From: Vicia villosa
Taxonomy: Eukaryota; Streptophyta; Magnoliopsida; Fabales; Fabaceae
NCBI RefSeq assembly: GCF_029867415.1
Contig: NC_081180.1
Coordinates: forward strand, 24,018,808-24,082,807
Direction of reading: 5' to 3'
DNA length: 64,000 bases
Made by a program: the position numbers and the translations under genes. Numbering within the stretch: position 1 is the stretch's first letter; the number at the start of each line of letters is the position of its first letter. The notes beneath the pieces are model-generated. The model worked only from the letters and a program-made list of their open reading frames with translations, did not search any database and was not told the origin of the DNA. Positions 25,314 through 37,383 of this stretch are shown piece by piece.

Positions 25314-27843
25314 TGTAACACCCCAAATTCTACCCAAAAATATCATGCGAGAAATCAGAGTATTTTAAAAACTATCAACAATGCATTTGGGATATCACAT
25401 TTACTTCCTATAAACAACTCATAAACAGATACATAGCACTTTAATCTCAGAGAAGCACAAAATAACCTATAACAGCTCTTAGACAAACCAACTTCATTTT
25501 AATATGCAGCGGAATCATAACATTCGAATTTATAAACAAATCATCTTATTTAATCGGAAACAACTTCAAACATTATAGTACTTCTCATTATCCAATTTGG
25601 AACTCAACAACTAAAACATGAACAACATAGAAACAACAATATAGACAACCCCCGAGTGCTACGTATCAGAGAGACACACCAACCAGACACGGTGAATCTA
25701 CAAACTTCCACAGCTATACTTGAGTACCTGCCCATTTCCCATGGTAGGGGAAACATCAGCAGAAGGGGTGAGATATCAAACATTATAAAGGAAAGTATGA
25801 TAATACATATAGCAAAGATAAAATCATACACAATTCACAACTTCTCAATATAAGCAATTTGCATCACAACAATAATGTTAACTATCAACTATAACAATGT
25901 ATTCAAGTTTACAAGTATGTCATTCAAGCACATAATAACATATACTTCATAATCACAACGTAAATTAATACAACTATCAACAATGGCAAAACATGGTTCA
26001 TATATTCCACATATATACATTTATCATTAATACATATATATATTTGCATTCTCATCATATACGTTTCATTTACATATATCACCAAAATCATGTATCAAAC
26101 ATCACCAAATTTAATTATCACATCTCATGCACACATAACAATCACCTAATCACATAATTACATATATTCAAACATCACATAACTCCAATGTAACTCAATG
26201 CAAGACATGTGACTCTATGCATGTGGTACCCAATATGGACCCAAAGTTCCACCGCTTCCGATTCATATAGAATCTAGCCACGCTTCAGATCCGGACAAGA
26301 CCAAAGCCACCAAATGTAAACATATAGTTTACCGCTTTCCGATTCACTCTAGAATCCAAGCCACGCTTGTGTTTCAAAGCAATTCCACCTATGTTTCAAG
26401 GCACACTATGATATGAATGTATGTACAATCTCACAAATATATGCAATTAAGATCATCTCTACCATCTTAACTTTCCACATATCACAACAATTCAACTCTA
26501 TGAATTATCCACCAATTGTACACAACATTCACAACACACACACATCATTCACATATGAGAGGCCAATTAATCAATTACGATTCACACAATCCAATTAACA
26601 CTAGTAATCATACTATCCCGTGTTAATTCTCATTTTTGTCAATTATACATGAACACACATTTTCAACATCAAGCAATTAGTCATTAGAATTAATGCTAAC
26701 CAACTAACCATAAAGAATCAATATCAAAACAACATCATTGGCATGACAATATATATTTCTCAACATACATATTCAAGCCAAAACACAATTACAAACAATT
26801 TCTCAAAATACCGTAATTTACCGATAAACCGAATAATTGGTCCAAGTTCAAGTATATTCCAATCACATAGACTTATTGGAATCAATTCAACTAATAATTT
26901 AACTATCCAATTAATAATTAAACTATGTTAATTTCAATTCAACTATTATATTTCTATTCCATTATTTTCCAATTCTATAACAAAACCCATTATTTCACTA
27001 TCAATGGTTTACTCACAACAAACATAACAATCTAATACACATAGATTATCAATTGCACACAACTTATCACATTTATATCATCACATTCCAACAATCATCA
27101 AATATCCAAAATTGCAACATAGAAGAACATGGATATCAAAGTATAGAATTAAACCCACTATAACATACTATCATACAACCCTTTAGCATGAAAGAACCCC
27201 ACCCTTACCTTGGCAAATATGAAATCTTTCACCATAGTTCTAAGCTTTTCTCCAAAATAAATCCTTCAAACATAATTTGGAGACACACCTAAAAACCAGT
27301 TCGGAAATCAGCTTATCAGACGAACTTAAAATCCTCAAAATCAAAATCGCTCCGGTCAGAACTTACCTCTATGAGTCAGGAACGTTGTGTCAAAACCACG
27401 CGACGATCCAACGGTTGGATTGAGAGATACATCCGTTTTGCTAAGGTGACTCAATGCTGAAACTTGCTGCGAAAATGAGGTTTCTTCTAGCTTTTCTCTT
27501 CCACCATTGTTCTCTTCCCTTTTGCCTCTTTTCTCTTCTTCCTATCTTTTCCCCCAAATGAAAATAGTAACCTCTAAAACCCTAACCTTCTCTTACTATC
27601 TCACTTATGTCAATTGGGCTTAACCCACCAATCCATCCATTATGTTTCTATCACTTAGGCCCATTTAGTTATATCTCTCTAATAACTCAATTAAGTCAAA
27701 CAACACAAACACTCACATAATTAAATACTTAAATAATTATTATATCACATAATAACTAAATAAATAAGTTATTATTAAAAACACCAAACAATATAATTAC
27801 TAATATAATTAATAAAAATATTAATAAAAATCGGGATGTTACA
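25314..27843 (-). repeat. 5' LTR of the gypsy element (2530 bp)
   Basis: This copy is the same length as, and nearly identical to, 20325-22854, offset by 4989 bases. It lies next to the primer-binding site, so it is the promoter-bearing LTR in the element's own (minus) orientation. Confidence 0.95.
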
Positions 27844-27848
27844 ACGTG

Positions 27849-29600
27849 AAGATGTGATTTAATAATATTTTCACACATACTCCCATTACATCTAACTTCA
27901 TGATTTAGAGGCTTCTGATAGAATTAGATGAAGCTTAATCAGAGGTCAGAGTAATTGTCTTCTTCTTCACACTTAACTTCTTGAGTCAGAGTCTTCTGAT
28001 AGGTTATGATGAAGCTTGATCAGAGTTAGTATTCGATCTTTGAGATATCAGAGTCATAGAGAGTTAGAGTTCATCACAAATGTTTTCTGGACAAATTCTT
28101 ATAGATGCATTGACTTGATAACCTAGATTATGGATTTGATTTGTTGCTTCTTTAAGATATTCTTTCAGACGTTTTCCTTTGAATCAAAGGCTTTTGATAA
28201 ATAGTGATGAAGCTTGTTCAGAGTTCAAAGTCATTCTCTTACATCAGATTTTGCTTGCTTCTAAAGACGCCAAACTTCAGACTTCATCAGTCTTCAGATT
28301 CCGTGGATCTCCGGATTCATCATGTGCTTAGCTCAGCATCTGGTGCATTCAATCTTGACTACTTCAGATTTAGGATTGTTTTCTTAGTTATGCACAATGA
28401 ACAACTGTTAGAGAATAAAAATTTTCTTCATATAAATGTACTTGTTATCATCAAAACTCCAAGGACTAGTTGATGAACCAAAACTTGTTCCAACAATCTC
28501 CCATTTTTTATGATGACAATACCATGTATTTTGATGAAAATATTTCCTTAGATAAACGCATAATTGTTAAAAAGGTCAAAGTTGGGTTTGAAAGCTCCCT
28601 CTGAGTTTAAAACTTATTAAAATTTTCAACTTCAACAGAGTAAGGTTTGCAAGCTCCCCCCTAAGAATAATATCGACAATTTTCTTGTCTACTCCAGAGT
28701 TAAGTTTACAAGCTCCCGCTAAGAGTAAGACTTAGAAAATATTGATAATCCATAAAATTTTAATCAGATGATAGTGTTTGGTTTAATCAAACTGAAAAAT
28801 GCATAATAGTTTAAAACAATAAAGTTAGGTTTGTAAGCTCTCTCTGAGTCTAAACATATTAACATTTCCAATCTCGTTAGAGTGAGGTTTGCAAGCTCGC
28901 TCTAAGAACGAGAAAATCTTAATAAGACTTAAATGTTTGAACAATAAGAGTCTGGGCCAATTTAAGATTATATCAAATTGTCCCACACACATAATTTCTT
29001 CAAGCAAATAAGGATATAGCAAACAAATTATCTCAAATATCATAGTTCCCATAAGATATTTCAAATATCAGATTTCCCATAAGATTTTGAGTTTTCAAGA
29101 TGAAGGTTGTTGATTCTCACTAAATCACTATGAAAACTATTATCAGTTTTGTGAGTTCTTACTTGGAATGAGATCTCATAGAGAAATTGACCTTTTTTTT
29201 GTGTGATTCAAATCAGGTATAAATCTTGATTCGAGTCAATTTGGATAGAGCCAAATTGAAAAATGTGAAAATTAATGTTATTTGGGTCAAGTATAAGGTG
29301 TGATTCAAATCAAATGAGATAGAGACTGACTAGATCTGTCTGATTCGAATCAAGTGCAACATGTGATTCGAGTCACAGAGCATCCTGACTCAAATCAATT
29401 TAAAATTATGATTTGATTCACAGATGTTGAAAAACTTTTGTTTGCCTCTGTTCTTTTTTTATTCTAGTCAGGATATGTACATGATTCGAGTCATGCACAT
29501 AAAATCTCAATTTTTTATGATTTTCAAAATACTTTGAGATTTTCCTTTCCATCTAAATTGAACCAACATCACGTAATTGTTCCACAAACTTAACCTATTG
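27849..29600. mobile_element. Copia-type retroelement debris interrupted by the gypsy insertion
   Basis: Phrases such as TCTTCTGAT, AGCTTGATCAGAG and CTCCCATTTTTTATGATGAC (about 28497) resemble the LTR, purine tract and 3' interior of SIRE/Maximus-type copia elements. From 28570 to 28920 a module with GGTTTGCAAGCTC...CTCTAAGA repeats four or five times imperfectly. Oligomers of GATTCGAGTC/GATTCAAATC occur at 29205-29490. No complete ends could be fixed. Confidence 0.45.
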
Positions 29601-29902
29601 ACTTACAACATCATGATCAAACTCAAATACAAACAATTGAATTATGCATGCTAAAAATGAATCAATTCAAAACTTAATTCAAAAATGTGCAATCATGGAT
29701 GAGACTCAATAAAAAAACATAAACAAAACGAAAACGATAAGACAAGCAACAAGATTTTATGAGGGTTCTCCTCCTGAAAGTATTAGGGACATGCAGCTTA
29801 AATGACAAATCATCAATTTTGTACCCATAATCAACATCTTTGATTTTTTTTTTTCAAATTTAAAAATTGAGATTTAAGGTTTTGATGTTTTAACCTATAG
29901 AT

Positions 29903-30205
29903 CAAATTTCACATGTAAATCAAAACGAATATGAGTAAACAAATTTGGCATGTAAATCAAAACCAATATAAGTAAACAAATTTGGCATGTGAATTAAAAG
30001 TTTAAAACGAATATGAGTAAACAAATTTGGCATGTGAAACAAAACGAATATGGATAAACAAATTTGTCATGTGAATCATAATGAATCTGGATAAACAAAT
30101 TTGACAGGTGCATCAAAATGAATTTGGATAAACAAATTTGGTAGGTCAGTCAAACGAATTTGGGTAAATAAATTTAACATGTGAATCAAAACGAATATGA
30201 GTAAT
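29903..30205. repeat. 37-bp minisatellite, about 8 copies
   Basis: Head-to-tail copies of a 37-bp unit beginning CAAATTTGGCATGTGAATC and continuing AAAACGAATATGAGTAAA can be followed from 29903 to 30205. They carry substitutions and one short insertion (about 30000). No coding or hairpin structure is evident. Confidence 0.85.
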
Positions 30206-30367
30206 CAACAATTTTAGATTTAGTAATTATTTAATTGACATAACAAATTATATGAAATGTTCGAGAATTAACCAATCTGATAATAGTAAAAAATAGCATG
30301 CATTCAATAATTAACCAATTGACACATTTTATTTCACATGTTTAAAAAGTTAGAGTTTAATGGTAAT

Positions 30368-30527
30368 GCACTGTCAATGTAAAAAAATATTACACATACA
30401 ACCATTCAGATTATTTTAAAGTGCCAAATCATATCAGTAATTTAAAATTTAAATGATGACTTGATAAGATACATGATTGTCATTGGTTGACAGTGTAAAA
30501 ATAATTTATACTGTCAGTGCAAATCCC
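30368..30527. mobile_element. MITE of the TGCACTGTCA-GTGTAAAA family
   Basis: The left end GCACTGTCAATGTAAAA and right end TTATACTGTCAGTGC are inverted repeats about 150 bp apart. The same family occurs at 57069-59031, split by a CACTA element, and more distantly at 31795-31970. The TSD was not resolved. Confidence 0.6.
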
Positions 30528-30825
30528 CTTTTCTCAAAAAGTTATACACCAACGCATATTTTTTTTATCAAAATAAAGGCGGTTTAGATTGTTTAAAAAT
30601 AAAGTAGAGAGATTTATTTTGTGAGTTGACTAAATACAAATGAAAACAAAAGTATAAAATTTAATCAATATAATATTGGATATATTATTTTTCATTGAAA
30701 AAGCTAATTAATTAAATATTTTTATTTCTGATTAGTGTCCATATGTCTGTTTGTTCCCTTTCTTAGTAAGCATAAATTTGAAAATATAAACAAAATATAA
30801 ACAGTATTTTTTTGTGTATTTAATT

Positions 30826-31578
30826 CAGTGTTTTAAAACCCGGACCGGACCGGCCGGTTGAACCGGTCCGACCGGGAACCGGTGGCATTACCGGGTTAAT
30901 CATGGCATTAGATCGGATCTGCAATGGAACCGCTATAAACCGGTATGACCGGCCGGTTTAAGTTCAAACCGGTGAACCGGTTCAATATAAATTAAACCGG
31001 TCAGCTAACTGTATTTAAAAAACAATTTTCACTTTATGAAAGTGAAGAATCGAACTGAGGACAAGCAATACAAAAGTCCTTTGATTTAACCACTAAGCCA
31101 TTAGCTTTTTAAATAATAAACTTGGAACTAAATTCTAAATATTTTATAATGATAGTATTTTATAAATGTATAATAATGTATAAAAAAGTATTGGTACGAT
31201 ATTTTGTTTTTCTTGTAATTTTAATTAATTAATTATATTTATATATATACTCATAAAGTAGAATATTAGTTTGTTATTATTTTTTTTCCAAATATAAATT
31301 AATATGTATTTTTAAAGTTGGATAAAATTTGCAACCTCCAATTAAACTATAATAATAAATTAATTACACCTCTTTTAATTGATCTAAAATTAGTTTTAGT
31401 TTAATTTGATATATTTAAATTTTGTATGCATATAATATATATATAATTTTTTAAATATTTTTTTATAAGGCCGGGTCAATAACCATGCGGGTTAATTAAT
31501 GACCCTCCGGTCCGACCAATGATCCATTAACCCAGTGCATTGACCGGATCAATCACCGGTCCGGGTTTTAAAACATTG
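30826..31578. mobile_element. hAT-type element with 8-bp TSD
   Basis: Terminal inverted repeats read CAGTGTTTTAAAACCCGGAC on the left and, after reverse complementing, CAATGTTTTAAAACCCGGAC on the right. Both are followed inside by CCGGTC-rich repeats. A perfect 8-bp TSD, ATTTAATT, is at 30818-30825 and 31579-31586. The 753-bp interior has no transposase and contains a tRNA-like segment. Confidence 0.9.
31035..31110 (-). other. tRNA-like segment with A-box and B-box
   Basis: On the minus strand TGGCTTAGTGG (31090-31100) matches a pol III A-box. CAGTTCGATTC (31047-31057) matches a B-box about 32 bases downstream, the spacing of a tRNA. A complete acceptor stem was not recognised, so this is a tRNA-derived remnant and not a tRNA gene. 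Confidence 0.5.
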
Positions 31579-31794
31579 ATTTAATTATTATTTATAAAAT
31601 GATAAAAAATAATGCAACGAGATGAATATCTAACTAGATTTAATAAAAGAGTGGCTTTTAAGATGGGGTTCAATTATGTACCTCACCTATGTACATTTAA
31701 TTAAACCTTTAGCTTAAATAAGTCTATGAAATATCTTAATTCAGTAGTTTATTGAATAATTCTCTCCATTTTATATTTAAAATTAGGATTTAAT

Positions 31795-31970
31795 GGAAAT
31801 ACACCGACGGTGTAAAACAGTTTTACACCATCGGTAAAATCATAACCGTTAATTTTTGTAAATGTTTGACCTTTTCTTTAAATCACAATAAAAGTATTTC
31901 TTTTTAAAGGTTGTGATGCACTGACCGTGTAAAATATTTTACACCGACAGTACACCACCTTTAAGCTCTT
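31795..31970. mobile_element. Small MITE with paired TTTACACCG palindromes
   Basis: Two inverted modules, CACCGACGGTGTAAAAC...TTTTACACCATCGGT (31802-31835) and GACCGTGTAAAATATTTTACACCGACAG (centre about 31940), bracket an AT-rich stretch. The layout is that of a short non-autonomous TIR element. TSD not fixed. Confidence 0.45.
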
Positions 31971-32189
31971 AAAATTATCTCTCTCCACTAACAAACTTAT
32001 CCTCTATCATCTGTAAAAAAAAAAAAAATCAACTATAACCTCCATGAAAAAGACTACAAATTCTGCGCAACAAAAAATTCAATAAAAAAATGAATTGAAT
32101 TTTTATACTTTGGCGAGTAAATCATATTTTGATTGATTGATATGTGGAGGATCTTGTGGGAAGAATGAAAAAGAATTGGAAATTTCTTA

Positions 32190-33490
32190 AGAGACCTCCT
32201 AACCTTCTTGGTCATCCCTGACGAAATTCTCAAAATACTCCTTGTTTCGGAAATACATTTCCGAAAACGTACTTTTATTGAAAAAAAAATGTGTTTTCAG
32301 AAATGCACTTCCGAAAACACCAAAAAAAGTGTTTTCGGAGATGCATTTCCGAAAACACCCCCTTTTTTGAGTTTTCGGAGATGCATTTCCGAAAACCCCT
32401 TTTTGGGAGAGGGGTGTTTTCGGAGATGCATATCCGAAATATTCCAAGACCAAATTGGTCTGGGAATGTTTCGGATATACACTTCCGAAAGAATTCAATA
32501 ATTATTAAAAAATTAAAATCAAGGTGAATCAATATAATTAATAGGTATAAAATGAAAGTGAATCAATAAAATGAAGGTGAATCAATAAAATCAAGGTAAA
32601 TCAAAATTTCCTAAACAATTTTAAAGTTAAAAATTATTTTACTAACTTATATAAATAAAAAACATCTTAATTTCATAAGTAAATTTTGAATTATATAAAA
32701 TTAAATATAAAATTTATTCATTAAATAAAATTAAGATAAAATCTTTTTTTAATTTTTTTAAACTAAATAAAAAATTATAACTCATTTTTAATTATGAATC
32801 AGAATAGAAATATATAAATATATAATCCTAATTATTAATTTTGTAAGTGAAATATATAAATATATAATATATAAATATATAATAATTATTATATAAATAT
32901 ATAAATATATAATAATTATTATAAATTAAAACACTCATTTTTTAATTTTTATAATTATTATATAAATATATAAATATATAATAATTTTTATAAATATATA
33001 ATAATTATTATATAAATATATAAATTAAAACACGCATTTTTTTAATTTTTTTTATAAATATATAACAATTATTATAAATATATAAATAAAAAATAATAAC
33101 TTATTTTGTAAGTGAAATTATTTTAATTTTTTAATTAAAATTATTTTAAATTTTAAAATATGAATCAGAATAGAAATATATAATAACTATTATTCATAAC
33201 TAATAAATTATATCAAAATATATAATTATTATTATTCATTACTCATAAATTATATCAAATTTATTATATGTGAATTAATTAATATCCTAAAATTAACTTT
33301 TGAGAATTTTTTAGATTTTTTTGTTGTTTCGGAGATGCATCTCCGAATTAGTCAAAATCCTAATTTTGGGATTTTTTTGGAAATCCACTTTCGAAGTCTG
33401 GAAAAATTTAAAAAAAAATATTTTAGAAATGCATTTCCGAATCGGGGTAAAATGAGGTTTTCGCTGGAGTGACCCCATAGGGAGGTGGAT
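32190..33490. mobile_element. Short element bounded by ATGCAT-centred palindromes (no gene)
   Basis: Six imperfect palindromes of type TTTCGGAGATGCATTTCCGAAA lie at 32245-32269, 32291-32320, 32329-32358, 32369-32399, 32414-32445 and 32463-32496. Three more lie at 33326-33349, 33376-33396 and 33420-33443. Between them is about 800 bp of very AT-rich sequence with TATAAATATATAATAATTAT repeats. The outer edges share GGTCA-TCC...GACGAAA-like wording in inverted orientation, suggesting inverted termini. I infer a deletion derivative of the PMD-carrying family. Open frames at 32199-32532 on both strands come from the palindromes. Confidence 0.55.
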
Positions 33491-33622
33491 AAAGAAAAAA
33501 CCAAAGAATTTGAGAGTAAGAAAATATCATATTTGATGCAATGAATAATAAAGCCACGAAAGAAATGAGCATAACATCAGTGTAAACCTTTCTTTGACAA
33601 ATTAAACAAATTAACTTATTTC

Positions 33623-35027
33623 TGTAAGTTTAAGAGTGCGCCTAAGAGGGGGTGAATTAGGATTTTGAAGATTTATCCGGTTTTAGAATACTTGTACTTA
33701 TTTTTGGTTAAGTATTTGAAGATTTTTGAATGGTTCTTTTCTTTTCTTGGTAATAGTGATGAAAGCGGTAAAATGCGGAAAAGTAAAGAACACAATGATG
33801 TATACTGGTTCCCCTCACAATCCGAGAGTACTCCAGTCCCCTTTCAACATGAAAGAGATTTTACTATTGTTAGATCTTTGTACAAACCTATACTAAGACT
33901 CCTCCTACAATCTTCTAACAAAACCACCAAGAACAATCCTCTTGGATTTTCACTAAGTACATTAAGAGAACAATCCTCCCTTAATGACTTTCTTGCTTCC
34001 AACAATCCTGGACAACAAGAACAACCAACCAAGTAGAACAAGAAAACAATCCTTTCCTTTCTACTAACTTGTTTCCAACAATCCTGGACAACAAGAATTT
34101 ACAAAACAAATCTGGAAAATATTTGAGTGATAAAGTTGATGAACATGTATCAATCTATAAGATTGATATTCTCTTTCAAGCAAGACAATTTACAATGATA
34201 TAATAGTGCTCAAGTGTTTATGTATGAATGAGAAACTTTTCTAACAATGTGTAGAAAAAGTTTCAATGAAGGTTCAAGTATGAAACACTTGTATGAAAAT
34301 ATATGATGAAAATATATGATCAAAAAGGTGGTAAATTGTAATGAAAGAGGTGAAATTCAAATATGAAAATATAGAGTATATATAGTGTCTTAACACCCCT
34401 AGGAATGAGTATGATTCAATGAAAAGGTGCAAAGATTGATGGTATTAAAATTGTTCACGTTCAGATTTGAAACATACTGTTTTTTTGACTCTGGTACGCT
34501 GGAAATCGATTTACCATTATAGGAAATCGATTTCCCTGAAGCGTTGTGTCTAAAAATTCAAAAACTGACACTGGAAATCGATTTACCCATATAGGAAATC
34601 GATTTCCATGTTAAAAAACAGTTCTGGGAATCTGTTTCCAAATACAGGAAATCTGTTTCCAGTTCAGGAAATCTGTTTCCAAATACAGGAAATCTGTTTC
34701 CTGACAGCAAACAACTTTGATTTGAAATATAGGAAAAGATTGATATTTTAACCAAAAGGACCATGCATGCAACTAAATATTTAGGAGAATATTGAGCACT
34801 AAGTTATCAATATAAATTGCATGCTTATACCTTAATAAATCAAGATCAATGCTATTCTTCAAAATATAATTCTTGAATTCTTTGATGCTAGCTTTTACGC
34901 ATGATGAATCTTGAGTACTTGATTTGATTAAATTCACTTGAGGCTTTTTCCATACTTTTTGACATGATCTTTTGATTATTACTTTGTCTTCATCAAAACA
35001 AAATAGATGGAGAGTCTTGACTTCACA
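33623..35027 (-). repeat. 3' LTR of the copia element
   Basis: This direct repeat of 37384-38784 contains a series of GGAAATCGATTTCC and GGAAATCTGTTTCC palindromic words (34500-34710). The open frame at 33665-34036 recurs in the other LTR and is not considered a gene. Confidence 0.9.
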
Positions 35028-35639
35028 TTCTCCCCCTTTTTGATGATGACAAACCATTGAAATTTGAAGTGCTTGGATCTCATGAAAAAACTTGAATCTC
35101 TTATGTGAATGCTCCCCCTATCTTTGATAACTCCCTCTTGATCAAATCTCTCCCTTGATTCATATAGATTTTGCATCTTACTTTTGGGCTGCAATAGTTA
35201 GAGACAAGCATACACATACACATATATCTTCTCCCCCTTTGTCATTAGCAAAAAGGATGGGAAAAGACTTTAAAATGTAGAGAAACTTATGAAAGTATCA
35301 GATATGCCTATGAGTTTTACCTCATGAGTGACTTCATCAAAACATTCATCTTTGGTGAATAAGATTTTGAAGCTTTTGTCACAAAGTTGACTTTTGCTTA
35401 GAAGATTTTGCTTTAGTCTTTCAACATAAAGTACATCTTCAATTGATATGAAAATTAGTGTTCCAACTTTGTCAATGCCAAGAATTCTTCCTTTAAGGTA
35501 TTCTCCATATGTGAAATCACCCTTGGACTTTATAACTAGATTTGAAAGTTAGTTTATGTCTCCCATCAAATGCTTAGAACCACCACTTATCAAAACATCA
35601 TAGATTTAAAGTGGTCCAGAAGCAAACCTACAAAACAAA

Positions 35640-37336
35640 TCAAGTTTGATTTGGTACCCAATGTGCTTTGGGTCCATCATAGTTAGTTCCCTTCTTAACC
35701 CACACATAATGTCCACTTGCCACACTAAAGTTTCTAACATAGCAAGCATTAGGTGTATGGCCAACAATACCACAATAAAAACAAGTAGGAACAAAGTTAC
35801 TTTTATATCTAGGAACATATGGTTTCTTTTTAGGAAACCTTTTAGGATGATGATGAACCTTTTGTGCTTTATCCAATTTGTTGAATTGTTCACTTGCCTT
35901 CACAAAAATAGTTTTACTAGTACTTGGTTTGTTAGACTTTGCATATCCAAGACCACTTTTATCATTAGGGAATCTTTGTTGCCTAAGGACACCTTCCAAC
36001 CCAATTTGTCCTTTTTCATACCTTTCAAGTACTCTATTTAATTGAACAATTTGAAAAGAAAGTGATTCACATTTATTAAATGTATATTTTTGTTCAACAT
36101 ATTGTTTCTTTTCAACATCAAAATCTTTCTGCATGGTATCCATTTTCTCTTCAAGAGTTTTGATTTGTTCTTTTGAGTTGATACGGTTTTATACAAGATT
36201 TTGCATTCATTCAATAATTCATTTATAGCACCTTGAACATCATTATCAAAAAGGGAAAATTCATTACTAACCTCATTGTCTTCATCATCAGAATGGTGTG
36301 TTGCTACCAATGCAAGATTCAAATGTTCTTCATCTGAAGATGAACTTATTTCATTGTCATCCCATGCTACATATGCTTTCTTTGATTTTTTATCCTTATT
36401 TTTCTTGAAGTATTTGTTCTTCTTTTCAAGTTTAGGGCATTCACTTTTGACATGTCCTCTTTCTCCACATTCAAAGCATTTAATCTTCCTTATTGGTGCT
36501 TCCTCTTTAATGATCTCCTTTTTCCTTTCTTTTCTTAGAAATTTCTCAAACTTTTTGATAAACTCATTATCTTCTTCACTAGTGGATTCATCCTCTTGAT
36601 TGCTATCATGATGCTTGACTCTTGTCTTCAAGGCAATATCTTTTGAATCTTTTATTTGAATTTCATGCGTTTCAAGTCTTCCGAGTTCTGTTTCATATTC
36701 TTGAAGTTTACCGAACAAGGTTGCAGAAGTCATCTTTGATAGATTCTTTTTCTCGGATATCGCCGTTACTTTCAGTTGTCATTCTCTTGTTAAAGATCTA
36801 AGCACCTTTAGATTTAGTTCTTCGGTAGTGAGGGTCTTACCAAGTGCCTTCAAGTGATTTGTCAAATGAACGAATCGTTTTTGCAATTCGAGAATAGTTT
36901 CTCTGGGCTTCATTCTAAACAGTTCGTATTCTTGACTTAAGGTATTCAATCTTGATCTTTTAACTTCGGTGGTACCTTCATGAGTTTCTACAAGAGTATC
37001 CCATATTTCCTTTGCTGTTGTACATGCCGATACTCGGAAAAATTCATCCATACTAAGAGCACCTTGAAGAAGATTGATAGCCTTTTTGTCAGCAAGAACC
37101 TTCTTTCTATCATCATCATTCCATGAAACTTTAAGCTTTGTTGATTCAACACCATCGACAACAGTTGTAGGAACAAAGGGACCATTTTGGACTACTTCCC
37201 ATACTTCTTCTCCTTGTGCTTCTAAGTGAGCCTTCAATCGGATTTTCCAAAAGTCAAAGTATTCACCACAAAATAATGGAGGCTTGTTGTTACTACCACC
37301 ATCTCTAAAAACTGGATTTTGATTTGCGGAAGCCAT
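35640..37336 (-). pseudogene. Copia gag polyprotein (UBN2-type, two zinc knuckles)
   Basis: The frame starts at ATG 37336 with MASANQNPVF, followed by a UBN2-type capsid region (WKIRLKAHLEAQGEEVWEVV near residue 31; EIWDTLVETHEGTTEVKRSR). After LRSLTRE a TGA stop (36776-36778) interrupts. Reading on in the same frame gives a zinc knuckle CFECGERGHVKSEC (CX2CX4HX4C, about 36440-36480). A frameshift near 36150 precedes a coiled-coil-like segment and a second knuckle, CFYCGIVGHTPNAC (about 35740-35780). Gag forms the virus-like particle that packages retroelement RNA. With one stop and one frameshift this copy is probably inactive. Confidence 0.85.
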
Positions 37337-37383
37337 TCTGGATCTTTAGGAACAGGTTACCTATAACCTGCTCTGATGCCAAT

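Larger units (their letters stand above)
20325..27843 (-). mobile_element. Young Ty3/gypsy LTR retrotransposon, internally deleted
   Basis: This is a complete insertion with a perfect 5-bp TSD, ACGTG (20320-20324 and 27844-27848), and two LTRs of exactly 2530 bp. LTR ends are TGTAAC...GTTACA. The primer-binding site TGGTATCAGAGC (initiator tRNA-Met) reads on the - strand at 25298-25309, and a purine tract GTGGGGGAGAGT lies beside the other LTR (22855-22866), so transcription runs right to left. The interior is only 2459 bp and holds broken pol fragments. Long LTRs with an iMet primer site fit a chromovirus of Tekay/Del kind, but the clade is inference. Confidence 0.95.

Noticed and set aside
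32245..32496. Regularly spaced palindromic repeats that look CRISPR-like
   Set aside because: The host is a plant nuclear genome. The repeats are palindromes with variable, partly shared spacers and flank transposon-like ends; no cas genes are present.
32199..32532. Overlapping open frames on both strands with repeated Phe-Arg-Lys-Cys-Ile-Ser-Glu-Asn words
   Set aside because: They are translations of the palindromic repeat array and the same words appear on both strands; not genes.
33665..34036. 123-codon open frame duplicated at 37427-37798
   Set aside because: Located in both copia LTRs and oriented against the element's gag; no recognised domain.
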